From contig CM041465.1 in assembly GCA_023213395.1 (NCBI GenBank), positions 174,227,741 to 174,291,740 of the forward strand: a stretch of DNA of 64,000 nt, given 5' to 3'. This document shows positions 13,691 to 30,258 of the stretch, one piece after another. A program made the translations under genes and the position numbers. Origin of the DNA: Cycas panzhihuaensis (lineage: Eukaryota; Cycadophyta). The first letter of the stretch is position 1. Each line of letters starts with the position of its first letter. The notes beneath the pieces were generated by a model. It made no database searches, had not been told where the DNA came from, and worked only from the letters and a program-made list of their open reading frames with translations.

Positions 13691-14800
13691 CTTCATTAGT
13701 AGAGTGAATTCTCATTAGTATATAAGGTAGAATATACCCCTATAACTTTGCCAATCTAGAAAGAGCCTTTGAGGTGAGAAGCTCGAAACATATGATACAC
13801 TTCATCTATACCGATTCATATTGCTCCATCGTACTAATAAATACTTAAAATGGTTCATTATTAAATACACCTATAAGAGGATACCTTGCCCCCATATGTT
13901 GTACGTTTGAATTTGAATCTCCTATATGATTTCAGTCTCAATTGTTACTACTTGGATGTAGTCTATTGGTAAATTATCCCATACTCATTAATAGAGTAAA
14001 CTCTCACTAGTATATAGGGTTAAATACATCCATATAATTTTTTTAATCTAAAAAGAGCCTTCTAGGGTGAGAGGCTTAAAATGTATGATATAGTACATCC
14101 ACATCGATCTACGTTACTCCATAGTACTAATAAATACTAAGAAGGGTTAATTATTGAATACACTTGTGAGAGGAAACCTTACCCCCATATTTTGCATGTT
14201 TTAATTTGAACCTCCTATGTGATTTCAGTCTTAGTTGTCACCACTTATATAGAGTGCATTAGGTAAATTATCCCACATTCATTAGCAGAGTGAATTCTCA
14301 CTAGTATATAAGGTAAGACACACCTCTATAACTTTTCCAATATGAAAAAAAAATTTGAGAGTGAAATGCCTAAAACATGTGATATACTGCATCCACATCG
14401 ATCTACGTTACTCCCCAGTACTAATAAATAATTAGAAGGGTTAATTATTGAATACACTTATGAGAAAGAACCCTACCTCCACATGTTATATGCTTAAATT
14501 TGAATCTCCTATGTGATTTTAGTCTCGGTTGTCGCCACTTGGATGGAGTGTATTGGGCAAATTGTTCTATATCTATTAGTGGAGTGAACTCTTACTAGTA
14601 TATAAGGTAAAACACACCCCTACAATTTTGCCAATCTGAAAAGAGCCTTCAAGGGTGAGAAGCTTGAAACGTATGATATAATACATCCATATCAATTCAT
14701 GTTGCTTCATAGTACTAATAAATACTTAAAAGGGTTCATTATTAAATACACCTATGAAAGGGAATCCTACCCCTTTGTGATGCACATTCGAACATGAACC
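13691..14800. repeat. Related satellite, ~295-bp monomer, about four copies
   Basis: After the last ~420-bp unit the repeat changes. A block starting near 'agagtgaattctcactagta' recurs at about 13,692, 13,988, 14,280 and 14,575 (spacing 292-296). About half of each unit is shared with the preceding array (the 'ataaggtaaaacacacccct' to 'acttagaagggttgatta' part). The other half is different and includes 'cctcctatgtgatttcagtc'. This is a sister subfamily rather than simple decay of the first. Confidence 0.85.
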
Positions 14801-15044
14801 TCATATGTATATGTATATATATACATATATGTGTGTGTGTGTATGTGTATATGTATATACACACAAAAATACACACATACATATATACACATGTTAGATA
14901 TATTATAACAATTATGATAAGGCTTTAATTTTTGGGGATTTATTTCTCAGTTTTTTTTCCTCTTTTTCTCGGAGGAGTGCTCGGCTATTAGTATTACAAG
15001 GGGGTTTAGTGAGGATGACAACACATTTTTAGAGCCCCCACATA
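14801..15044. other. Junction between satellite and AT tract
   Basis: A short TG/TA/CA microsatellite (about 14,806-14,893) is followed by about 150 bp of single-copy sequence containing a T-rich run (14,951-14,970). I see no gene, RNA or recognisable repeat boundary here. Confidence 0.6.
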
Positions 15045-18919
<3,875 letters not shown>

Positions 18920-20853
18920 CTTGAGGCAACTCAATGCAAAGTAGGATAATAGGTAAGGTGATGATTCAAAAGGTCAATATAGTTTCTTTACTATAACGCG
19001 ATAGGCAACAACAATTTATCAAGTAAATGATTTGCTATGACTTCTTAATATATGAGGAGATTTATATTATGGTATCAAGGGATGGAATAAATATGCCTTA
19101 GAATGAAGATGCTTGATGTTGCAATTGCTAAATAAATATAAGCTAATACATTATTATTGTATACTAATTATAATGCCTAAGTTGCAAATATGGCATTCTC
19201 TAATGTCTTCACCCTTACCACATAAGTGTCATGTACCGATGATTGAGAGATAGTCTTCACACAGATTTCTCTTAGCTAAGAAACAACATGAACTAATATA
19301 TTCTATATATTATTTAATATAGATTGAGAACAATACTCATGGACTTACTTCTACACATCAAGAAAATCTATACTCAAAATGTGGTGGGATAATATTGAGT
19401 ATATTTATATGGTGGAGATGTAAAATAGGTGTGATGCAAATATAGAGTATGTATGTTTATGGTCAAGACTAAGCTCATCAAAAATATATTGTGATGCTTT
19501 TATGGGTTCTGTTTTATATAGAACTTATCATATGTTTTATGCCTTGCAAGTTAATATGCCCGATCAATATAACAATAGCTCATATATATATATAATGACT
19601 TAGGTCAAATTGATAGTTGTATTTAATAATACAAGTGATATTATACGAGCCCATATAGATTTACAACTCAGGTAGATTGATGAATGAATTTATTAGGGCT
19701 TTGTGATATATTATTCATTAATACGAATTTATATATAATTATCATTGTATAATTATAAAGGTTATAGTTTAGAATTATATACTAACTATAATAATCTTAT
19801 TATTCATTATATATTTCATTTGCTTTTATAATACCCCCATTGTGCTCATACTCAGAGGTTATCCCCCAATTATATACTTGGAAATTATTTTATTTTACTC
19901 CATAACATATATACACTTGCTCGGTTATTATATGCTTATTGATTATTTTTTGTTTTACCCTTATGTGATCTATTAAGCTCGTTACTAGAGATCAATGATA
20001 TTTACTAGTAGATCAAGAAAAAAAAATCATCTATATGACTATCAAGGAAATGCTATGGCGATGATATGTGATATGGAGATTACACATGTAAACCATCAGA
20101 AGTATATAAATTACACAATAGCAATGTGTAGTTACAAGTATGATGATACATGTGAAATGTATTAGGTTATTCTATTATTGTGGTAGACTCAAGTATTACT
20201 TAACACCCTTTTAAATTTAAATAAATATTCTTTATAAAGGAGTATTCTCTATTTTAAGTAGAAATTATTCTAATTATGACCTTTCTAAAATTTTGACCTT
20301 AGTATTCTGAATAATCGTTGAATATATTTTGATTTTTATGATTGTAGTTTTATTATTTTGACGAGTTATAGATGTCGTCTAAGGACTATAAGAAGATAGG
20401 GAATGCCAAGGAATGGAGAGAGGAATGAGAGATGTATGGACTATGAGAGATACAAGGATGCAAAGGCAATGAGAGATGTAACATTCATATAGACAAGGGA
20501 AGATGAGGAGAGAAGCGTAGATGGAAATGGGGAGTAAGCACATGCAAAGATGAAGGTACAAATTTTAAGAGAATGGTAGGTAGAAAATAAGTGTATAAGA
20601 TATAAATGAACAATGCAAAAGTGGTGATTATAGAGAAAGAATATAAATATGAAACTGTGAATGCCAATGGAATAATTGAATGGTATTTTTCAAGGAGTTG
20701 ATATAATACCACTTATTATGAACCTAAGTTCATAACTTGATGACAGAAGCACAAACAAATGAAGAATGCATGAGCACCGACAAGTATATTGAACTATCAA
20801 AGGGTCAAAGACCAAATAATTGATTATAAAATGAGTGATGTTGTGATACAATT
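18920..20853. other. AT-rich intergenic DNA, no gene seen
   Basis: The region has stops in all frames, with only short ORFs (60-75 codons) near 20,379-20,712 on the minus strand that lie in a purine-rich stretch and have low-complexity translations. No transposon domain, RNA gene or repeat was recognised. Confidence 0.6.
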
Positions 20854-20858
20854 GTATT

Positions 20859-21160
20859 TGTTAGAAATCTACAAAATAATAGATCATTTATATACATAAC
20901 AGACATAAAAGGAGCAAGCACATGAGATAGATTTGACGTGGAAAACCTTGCATAAAAACCCACTACAAAAATATATTATTATAAATATGTAATGTACAAT
21001 AGAGTTCAGATCACTATTTATAACTCCATAAGTGCCTCGCGTATTACATATGTATTATATTTGTTGGTCCAAATAATATTACAATATTACATTGTAATAT
21101 TCTCACAATATATCATCATGTTTATATTAGTTAGATAAGTGATATAATGTTACTTTAACA
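20859..21160 (-). repeat. 3' LTR of the 20.9-24.8 kb copia element
   Basis: A 302-bp repeat with TG...CA ends on the plus strand. It shares long stretches with 24,519-24,804, for example 'acatatgtattatat' and 'caatattaca'. The purine tract lies just inside its right edge. Confidence 0.9.
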
Positions 21161-21174
21161 TCTTCTCTTAACAT

Positions 21175-21960
21175 AAATGTGGGGTTATGAAGTCTTCATA
21201 AGAGTTGGACTAACCTTGTCTTTATCCTTATTGATAGATCCTCCCTAAAGGATAACTTCACTAAGTCCCAAATTTGCATGAATCCTAATAAAACGATCTT
21301 TAGTAAGAGCTTTAGTGAATATGTTTGCAAGCTATTCTTTAGTTAGACAAAACTCAACCTGTATCTTCCTTGGTCTAATATGCTAATGGATGAAGTAGTG
21401 GTGGATCTCGATGTGTTTCATATGTGCATGAAATTTTAGATTTTTATCTTTAAAAGTTCCTACAACCATATAACTTCCCTTGCATCGACACTTACTCCAT
21501 GATACTTGGCCTTTTCCTTGACAAAATTAAGAGATTGAGTAATATAGATCTTCTCTTCGAGTCTCTATTAAGAAATGTTGGCCTCTCATTCATTTGATCT
21601 GACTCCTAACTATATGTAACTGCCAAAGCAAGGATTAATTAGATCATTGACATCTTGGAGACTAGTGCAAATGTCTCCTCATAATCAATCCCTTCTTTCT
21701 ATTTGAAGTCCTGCGTAACAGGTTGACCCTTGTGCTTCTCTACCTCTCTATTAAAGCGAAACTTCATCTTATAGACCCACTTGTAACCAACCAGGTTCTT
21801 AGAAGGAGGTGAGATAACCAAATCCCATGTATCATTTTTCATGAGTAAACTGTATTCCTCCTTCATTGTAGTTTTCCATCGAAGATCTTCTTTTACTTCC
21901 TCATATAAAATGGGATCGCTAGAATTATTAGGTGTCCACCACCAAAGTTTGCCTCGCACA
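21175..21960 (-). pseudogene. RNase H and RT N-terminal fragments of the copia element
   Basis: On the minus strand, 21,640-21,959 encodes the start of a copia reverse transcriptase ([36 protein letters not shown]), and 21,175-21,560 encodes the RNase H tail (KHIEIHHYFI, a degenerate FTKALTKD, GGSINKDK). The two are nearly adjacent. The RT body that should hold the YVDD active site and most of RNase H, roughly 1 kb in the sister family, has been deleted. Several stops are present. Confidence 0.85.
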
Positions 21961-22239
21961 TTGACTCCTTATTCTTCAACCATCTTCTAGATCTTCAACC
22001 GTCACACCAAAGTCTTCAATTGTCCTCTTAGCCCATAATCGGACGTGGGTTACAATTTGTTCATTTTCTTGCAACGAGTCTTTATTATTACTCCTACTAA
22101 GTCTTGCTTCCATCTTAGATATAATGTTAGGCTTATTAACCTCTATACCTATTGAAACATGGCTAAAAAGGGAAAAAGTAGAGGATAAAGCCTATCTTCA
22201 AATGACCCCTCAATATAACATCCTGACTAACTAAACGTT

Positions 22240-22735
22240 TCTTCCCCTATAGACCCTATAAGTTTTACTCTCTTGAGAGTACCCCATAAAAATGCACTTC
22301 AAACATTTATAATCTAACTTTTTTTGATTTGCATTTGGGATGTGTGCATATGCAATGTATCTAAATACTTAATGGAAAGTTTTTGACCAGTCTAAAATTC
22401 TTTAAGGACAATACCACGAAGAGCCTTAGTAGGTACCCTATTAAACAATTATCACAACAACTTCTACTCAAAACATAGGAGGTAGATTCTTACCATGTAT
22501 CATACACCTCCCCATCTCCATCATGGTACCATTCTTTCTCTTTGCAATACTATCTTATTATGGGACACAAGAGATAATCACCTTTCGTTTAATTCCATGA
22601 TTAAGACAGAATTGATTAATGACATTCTTATCATATTCATTTCCATTATAACATTCATTTTCAACACAAACTCGCTATCTTTCCATTCATAAAATCTATC
22701 ATACATACTAGGCTTATTCAAACATGCACTAATGT
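22240..22735 (-). pseudogene. Integrase fragment of the copia element
   Basis: Minus-strand translation shows the second half of a copia integrase: NQFCLNHGIKRK, then stops, AKRKNGTMMEMGRCMI (containing the region of the third catalytic residue, here a lysine context), YIAYAHI and KCIFMGYSQESK. The N-terminal half is missing: coding similarity ends near 22,735 and non-coding DNA follows. Confidence 0.8.
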
Positions 22736-22739
22736 TCAA

Positions 22740-24518
22740 CTAACTTTTGATAGGTTATATACCTCATACTAATATCTGTTCAACCACTCAAAGTATAAAA
22801 GTTCACCAAGACTAATAATCACTTATGTAAACAATCTAATATACTGCTAAAACAATAAATTTAAATAATATCACTTTATACGTTTAATATAAATATCACT
22901 GATATAAATGAATAAATCACTACTTTATAATAAATGCAATGATCAACACAACATGGTTTGCTCAACTACTTATGCATACCTCATCATCAACACTAATATT
23001 CCGATAAAAAAATCTTCAAAATACAAGTTATTTACCTCATACATTACACAATATATAAACATCGTAATGTATCCACTTAAAAAAGAACATCAAATGTTAC
23101 AACATGAAAGAAGGCATATATATATATATATATTCTATGAGTAAAATGAACTACCACTTAACTATTTCAAAAGTAATTAATATATATTTTTACTTTTATA
23201 ATCATTAACTCAAAAAAAGGTCACAAAACAAATGCACCAACTTTATTCAAAATGCCTTATGACATTCATATATCAAACTAAGGGCAATGGAAGGATAAAC
23301 ATTACGCAAAGGGAAATGACTTAATATGGGTGACTTAAAAGGCCATGAAATAGGCAATAAACATATAAACAAAACACCTTCGAATTTTAGTCAAAATATC
23401 ACGGCGATCACTCCGAATATTAACATCTCTCCATGTCTATGACCTGGTTCCAAACCAGCGGCATCTATGGAGGTTTCGTACGCATATAGCAGCAATTTCA
23501 ATCTTTATATTGACGCCTACGTAATGGTCCATGATGACCACCTGACTCACTTACTGCGGCTCTACATATCTACAGCTGCATGCTCCGATATTCCACGATC
23601 GCAAGATGAGGGTGAATTCCAGCTTTTGAGCATTGGTAGCTACTGCTAGCTATGACCTTTCACTACATTCAATCTACAATGATTGTTGTAATATAAGGTG
23701 CCTCCGTTGCTTTGTCGACCGCTCTAAGGTGAAATGCAAATACACTGCGAGCTCACACAGCCCGCGGCTATATATTCACCAATGACGCCTACGTCATATT
23801 CTTCAGCAGTCGCATCCCTCTCTCGTGACCTACTACAGCTACCTTTTTTTCTTCCACGGTGACGCCCAAGATATAATCGTATTAATGTCTCTCGAGCAAT
23901 GCGAATTGCTCTATACATTCATGATAGCGGCAAATTTAATGCAAGCACATTTCTGTAAAGGCATGATCTATTCAAATGCAAAGGGAACGTTGCTCTTAAC
24001 CAGCTCTAGAACTAATCTACCATGACTCAATATTCACGACGGATGTATGGACTTCATGGCTGCATGCAATGCAAACTCCTCATGACTGATATCGTTTACA
24101 TCTTTCTAAGTGCTCTCTTATCGTGAATCACTCTCCTCAATCGAGTAATTCACAATCTGATAACACCAGATAATTCTTTACATTCAAACACTTATACAAG
24201 ACAAAACTACTTCCTACACTCTTCTGCCTATGAAGATCATCAAACTCTTGCAAAATAGATAGCATGGAGAGTTTATACACAATTATTGCACCTTTATGGC
24301 TACGCTGTAAGAGAAGTCGATTTCAAGGGTTGAGTTAGCATTATGGCAACTAACAATCTAAATGCATGACCATCTATTATCTATTATTATAGTATATTAA
24401 AAATTTTGTGCATGACCATCTATTATCATAGTATATTAAAATTAATTTGTTTACTTGTGCATGACCATATGTTATCAAAATTAACAAAATAAGAGATCAT
24501 TTAATATATAATATAGCA
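22740..24518. other. Non-coding interior replacing gag/protease, with a GC-richer block
   Basis: Where leader, gag and protease should be (minus strand) I find no copia coding similarity on either strand. 22,740-23,390 is very AT-rich. 23,400-24,330 is clearly less AT-rich than its surroundings and contains three TGACGCC(T/C)A motifs (23,510, 23,783, 23,862). At 23,783-23,796 the motif forms TGACGcctaCGTCA, which resembles a plant bZIP (TGA-factor) site. The longest ORFs are about 60-66 codons and have no family resemblance. A ~46-bp duplication of the LTR start sits at 24,481-24,518. Confidence 0.55.
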
Positions 24519-24804
24519 TATTAGAAATTAACAAAATAATAGATCATTTAGTACATAATAGACATGAAAGGAGCAAAGAGCAAGATATGGGAAACTTTGT
24601 GGTAAAAACTCATCATAGAAATATATTGTTACATTGTTACAAATCTGTAATATACAATGGACTCTAGATCACTTTATAGATCCACAAGTGCCTCACATAT
24701 TACATATGTATTATATCTGTTAGCCCAAATAATATCACAATATTACATTATAATATTTACACAATATATCATCACATTTATATTAGTCTAGTGTCACTTT
24801 AATA
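24519..24804 (-). repeat. 5' LTR of the 20.9-24.8 kb copia element
   Basis: A 286-bp partner of 20,859-21,160. Its terminal dinucleotides have decayed (TA...TA in place of TG...CA). The adjacent minus-strand sequence TGCTATATTATA could be a decayed initiator-Met primer binding site, but this is weak. Confidence 0.88.
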
Positions 24805-24809
24805 GTATT

Positions 24810-25935
24810 CATAAATTTAAATGTAATATATATCCTTTCAAGAGGACATAGCCTTCTACCTATACCTTTTCTAAATATTAAATAATAGTTAATTATAATT
24901 AAGTCTTTTCTAAATATTAAATAATAGTTAATTGTAATTAGGTTTATAACATTGAGTGCCTAACCTTATGTAAAATGATGTAATTATATGTCTAGGATAA
25001 TAAAAGTATGCTAGTTTGCTCAAACAAAAATAAAAATAATAGGGAGGCACATGATATGAATGAAGAAAAGTTTTTTAGAGAGAAATTCTAGAAGCTATTA
25101 TCTTTGTATAAAATTCCTTGTGTTCAATGACCCACTTAGATGTTTACGTAGGTGGAGTAGTGGAAGTGTAATTAACAACTATGTAAGAAAAATATTCCTT
25201 TTGTGATATGTTTAAATGAGGGATTTATCTTAAATATTCCTCAAACACCTTTAATTTCCTTTAACTGTTTTAACCCAAAAGTAAATTAGTTGACTATTTG
25301 CTAAAAACATAAAGAAGATGGGTTATTTTAAGTGCATTATTTCTTTCACTGAAATTACCAAGAAAAATATTAAGAGATATGTGACTTTTAAAGTTTATGT
25401 GTTCATTAGTAGAAAAAAACTTTAAATGTGTGAATTATTTTTCCATGCATATTAGATAGAGATATTTATCTAATTGGGTAGTAATTTTAGAGCAAAAGTT
25501 TTAAATAATCCTTTTTTGAGTTTGTAATTAGTAGCTTGTGAAGACTTCTATTGTGGCATAAGGCTACAAGTCTCATATCTGGTAAACAAAGTGTAGTATG
25601 ATGCAATTAGAGTGATTTTATATTAGGTATTCCACATGGTATGATGTCATATGTGGTGAGAAGCCACTAGGTAGATATCAAGTGTGTATTATAAAGTTGT
25701 ACATGGTTTGAGGCCATTAGTAAAAGACTTACGCATGGTATAATGCCTTTGTTTTGAGCTATAATTTCTTTAAGGCAAGATGTTTCACTTTCTCTAGCAT
25801 TCATATCATAAGCCTCAACTTAGAAAATTCTCTTATGGTGAGTTTCAAAAGGGTAGGTGGTGAATTTCTTTAAGTAATGTGATTTGTTTTCATAATAGAA
25901 TGAGACAAGACATTTATCTATTGGTATAATGCTGA
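24810..25935. other. AT-rich DNA with loose short repeats, no gene seen
   Basis: A ~37-bp tandem duplication ('cttttctaaatattaaataa...') lies at about 24,866-24,940. Between 25,553 and 25,930 a loose motif like 'catggtatgatgccat' recurs about six times. No coding similarity was found. Positions 25,838-25,920 resemble the DNA just beyond the downstream copia 3' LTR (32,776-32,836). Confidence 0.55.
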
Positions 25936-26140
25936 TATTAGGGTAAGCCCAAGATCTCTATATGTTAGGATTATTCAACATTTATCAATGTCAAGTGGTG
26001 GTGGACTTTGAGGCGTGTGCCCAAAGTCTCACCTATATTACTAGGGATTTGAAGACATTAGTATTCATCAATACTATTATCACTCTTAGATGTATTTATC
26101 TCTTCTTACTTTCATCCTTTATTGCATCGTGATACCTACA
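25936..26140 (+). repeat. 5' LTR of the 25.9-32.8 kb copia element
   Basis: Starts TATTAGGG (probably TGTTGGGG originally) and ends ACCTACA just before the primer site. Shared with the 3' LTR: 'aaggattatt' versus 'taggattatt', and 'attcatcaa', 'ctcttctt' and 'ttgcat' in the same order. Confidence 0.8.
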
Positions 26141-26142
26141 TT

Positions 26143-26155
26143 TGATATCAGAACC
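26143..26155 (+). promoter_or_regulatory. Primer binding site, initiator tRNA-Met type
   Basis: TGATATCAGAACC starts three bases after the LTR end and differs by few bases from TGGTATCAGAGC, the plant initiator-Met primer site used by most copia elements. Confidence 0.65.
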
Positions 26156-28109
26156 TATATGGATTTCTTACCTATTTATTTTATTTAACATTCATCTTTA
26201 AAGCCTCTATTTGTGTTTGTATTTATAGGCCACGTTTAAAGTTTGCGTATGGATATTTTAATCTATATCCATATCTATATAAAAGTTATTTTTCTCATAG
26301 TCCATTAGTGTGTTAATGAGTGGTATTCATCCTTATTAGGCATGTGATTAGTTCGTTTATTTATGTTGCATAGCTATCATTTATTTTTATATCTTTATTA
26401 AAATTTACATTTTCATAATTATACTATTATGGCTTTTTATTTAGTGTTGAAAGCTCATGTTTATCTATATGTACCTATTACTACTAGTCATTTAGTTTGT
26501 AGTGCAATAGTGTAATTATGTATTTGGATTATATCCTTGATTTTGCTCGTCTAAGAGCGTGTTTTCATTAACGTTTATGGTTTACATCATATCTAATCGA
26601 TACATAGGGCATATTACATTAGTCTTTCACTTTGTTTAGTTGATTACTTTGTAGTTTTGTAATTCATCCATGACCTTCATCTTACACTTTGAGTCATTTG
26701 GTCATTCACATCAATATAATGTCATCTCACTCTTTATATTAGTATATTTTACATCATCTCATGCTCCAAGTTACTTGCATCATTTACATCTGGTAGTTTA
26801 TCAAGCAAATTCCATGTTGTTTGAGTATTCACATCATCTAGGAAGCTTACATCCTATCTTTACATGCATAGTCATCATATTTATGTCTTTGTATTTGTAG
26901 GGAAAGTTTGATTCATCCTATGAGTTTGATTGAAGCTTCACATACTTGTATAATGTGCATTTGCACTAAGTCTGGTTGTTCATTCTCATTAATTTTAGAC
27001 ATATGCTAGTCTGAAAGGATATGTCTTCGATAAACATACACCTAATACATGTTTTATACATTATGTATTTTGATTATGTAGGATCTAATTGAGACCTAAC
27101 TTATTTGTGTATTATGTTTTTTAGTAGATGGAAGTCCTTTTAACATACCAATTTCCTTAAATTAGTTTTCTCATTTAGAGTTCAAGGTTATCCCTATGCT
27201 CTCTGGCCATTCTGTTGAGTTTACTATAGTGGACCAAGTGAATCATTAAAGAAGTATAGTCATAGACCAAGTAGAGAGCTAAGAGTCACTCACTAAAAGT
27301 TACTAGTGAATTAATAAAAAGGACATTGGTAAATTATTTATATGATTCTTATCTTGAAAATTTAAGTATATTTCATATTTCTACGAAGTTTGTTGTCTTG
27401 TACCCACCTTCACTTAGCATATAAGTCATAAACAATGATCAATGTGACTAAACATTCATTTTAAAAGGGACTAAATCAAAGTTTCAAGTACTTGTACTTA
27501 CTTTAGTGGTTATAACCTTCATATTAGAAGCCCATTTTCAAATTTGTTAGCTTTATTGTGATCTTCATTTATACATAGTCAAAATAAGTGGCTATGCTCA
27601 TACACTGGGCTTACATTTTAAGGTGTATTTAATGCTTTAAAGTTGTAGGAAACTTTTTGTAGTAGTTTATGTGTTGAAGATACTTTATAACTCCTTATAC
27701 TATTTAAGGCATAACTTTGTCAAAAAGTATCAGATTTAGGTCTTGTTCAAAGCATTAGATTCCTAATTCAATGGTTATTTAAGCATGTTTGATATCATTC
27801 AATGTATTATTTTAATGTTTTAAATTAATGCAAGTTTTATGGCCTTTTTATATAATGACTCCATAACAAAACTTTACATAAACATCACTTTATAATATTA
27901 AATTATTATAATAATCGTTATTTTAGAGTTGGTTGAGTCCCAATTAGGATAGTTGTGCATGCCCTAAAGTTGAAGAGAGACAATTTGACTTGTGCTTAAG
28001 TGGATTTATACCTTTGTTTTAGTGCTTCCTATTTTATTTTCCTTCAAAACATACTTGCTCCTTCAACTTTAAGCACTTTTGCTTTTAAACAACCTTATTT
28101 GTTTCTAAG

Positions 28110-28760
28110 GCATTCTACTTTCATGATGGATTTTAATATTAATAATGTAATGGTGTTTGAGATTGATTGTGCTAACTTTTTAAATTGTAGTCAAAGAATA
28201 AAATCAATCTTTGTATCAAAGAATATATAAGAATTACTTATAAATGGCTATGGTGCATTTGATCTGAATGCTATTATATATGAGAAGAAAACTTTCAAGG
28301 AGAATAAAAAGAAGGATAATGAAGCTTTGACATTCATCTTTTATGCTTTAAAGGACTACATCTTCTAAGAGTAAGTTAGGCAACTCCATCAAAGAAAGCA
28401 TGAGATGCATTAAAAATTGCTTATAAAGGAGTTATTACAATAAAACTCTAAACCTTAAGGACAAGATTTAAAAATTATCGCATGAATAATAATGAGGGGA
28501 TTGATGATTTCACAACCAAGTTATAAGGCCTGGTTAATCAAATAAGGGCCTTTAAAGAAGATATTAGTAAACAAAGGCTGGTAGAAAAGATTTTAAGGAG
28601 TGTTGGTGAGCTTAAGAAATTTGAAGTGGTAGTCATTAACATTGAAGTCTCTAAGGACATCACAACACTTGAGGTTAATAAACTCAGTGCCATGTTGTTA
28701 GTTATTAAAGAAAAGAAAAACATGGCAAGTCATTGGAATATGTATTTGCCACTAAGCAAA
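28110..28760 (+). pseudogene. Copia gag remnant (UBN2-type)
   Basis: Translation gives the typical copia capsid region with stops: IDDFTTKL, GLVNQIRAFKEDISKQ, RLVEKILRSVGELKKFE, and a leucine-rich tail ending NKLSAMLLV. A degenerate basic, zinc-knuckle-like stretch (RGRGQCLRGRS, QCSYCHVN) follows at about 28,940-29,060 with the later Cys/His positions lost. This is a structural protein that packages element RNA; here it is dead. Confidence 0.8.
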
Positions 28761-30051
28761 GATTAGGCTATCTTATGAAGGCCAAAGTTCTAAGGAAAGA
28801 AGTTAATCTCCTAGAGGTAGGGGTCAGAACTATAAGAACTAAGGATAATTTCATCAAGGCCAAGGATAATTTTATTAAAAATCAAGGTTAAGGACAAGGT
28901 TTTATAAGCTAAAGACAAGATCATAGACCTCAAAATTATAAAGGTAGAGGACAATGCCTAAGAGGAAGGAGCTAAAGACAAAGAGGTAGGAGTCTTATAG
29001 GAAGACGAAGAAGAATAATACAATGTTCTTATTGCCATGTAAATTGACACTTATAAACAAATTTCTTCTAAATAAGGTCCAACATGTAAATGGGAGTAAT
29101 AAATATAATAATTGAAGAATCAAGAAAAAATGAAAGACTTTTTCTATCAAGCCTAATGGCTAATGAAGAAGAGGATAATCAATGCATTGACTAAGGTTGC
29201 TCTACCCACATGACTCATAAAAAATAATAGTTTATAGAGTTAGATTATTCTCAAATAAACAAAATCATATTTGGGGATAACATTGCTCTAGCAGCAATAG
29301 GTAAAGGGAGTGTATCTATATATATAGATTTTAGAGAGACTAAGCATATTAATGATGTACTTCATATCCCTACACTAAAAAATAATTTATTATTAGTTAA
29401 ATAAATGATAGAGTAAAAATATAAAGTTATCTTTGATAATGGGGAGTGTATAATTTAGGACAAGATAAAAAATAAAATAATAATTATTAAGGGTTAAATG
29501 ATAAGTGACATGTTGTTCAAATTAGTCATACCTTAAATGACTATTTTACCTTAAAGGTATCAATTGATATAGATAGTGAGACATGGCATCAAAGTTTTGG
29601 CCATATGAACTCTCGTTACTTAACATTGATGAAAAAGATTGAAATGGTAATTGGTCTACCTAACATTGAACATAATAAAGAGGTTTGTAAAGGATGTATA
29701 CTAAGCAGACAATAAAGGGAGGATTTTCAAATGACAACTGTAGAGCAAATGAGCCACTTCAACTAGTATACATAAATTTATGTGGACCAATAAATATAGC
29801 ATCCATTAGTGGTGTTAGATACTTCATAATATTTATTGATGATTTTATAAGAATGACTTAGGTATATTTTCTTAAGTTTAAATTATAAGCATTCCAATGT
29901 TTTGTGGATTTTAAAGTGATGATTGAAAGGCAAAATGACCATAAAATCTTAACTCTTATATTAAATAATGGGAGAGAATTCATTTAAAATGAATTCAAGG
30001 ATTATTGCAAATATTTTAAAATAAATAAGTAATTAACTAATCCTTATATCC

Positions 30052-30202
30052 TGTTGGAGTATCATGTGAGATCCTTAAGTGTATTTCACCCATCCTTAAT
30101 TAGCTTCATAGGTGTCCTTAACATTGGTCGAGCTTAGCTTATCTATGGGTTATGACGAGACCATAACTACCTAGACCTTTTGGCATTATGATAACTCTAA
30201 TA
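30052..30202 (+). repeat. Left terminal repeat of the TRIM
   Basis: 151 bp. Shared with the right copy: 'cccatccttaat', 'cttcat', 'ggttatg', 'ccttttggca' in the same order and spacing. Confidence 0.9.
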
Positions 30203-30258
30203 TGGTATAAGAGCCAAGGTCAATGTTTGAATCACCTCGACTTTAGCATCGAGGTAGG

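Larger units (their letters stand above)
20859..24804 (-). mobile_element. Ty1/copia retrotransposon, internally rearranged, with intact target duplication
   Basis: Two similar direct repeats (20,859-21,160 and 24,519-24,804) bound the element. The 5 bases outside them are identical (GTATT at 20,854-20,858 and 24,805-24,809), which is the expected target-site duplication. Coding remnants read on the minus strand: integrase, RT N-terminus and RNase H. A purine tract (AAGAGAAGA on the minus strand, about 21,163-21,171) abuts the left LTR, which is therefore the 3' LTR. Gag, protease and most of the RT are absent. The C-terminal GGSINKDK resembles the ending of copia family A in this window, so it may be a distant relative. 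Confidence 0.93.

Noticed and set aside
3983-14800. CRISPR array
   Set aside because: The units are 295-430 bp with no short repeat and spacer pattern, and the surrounding DNA is plant nuclear.
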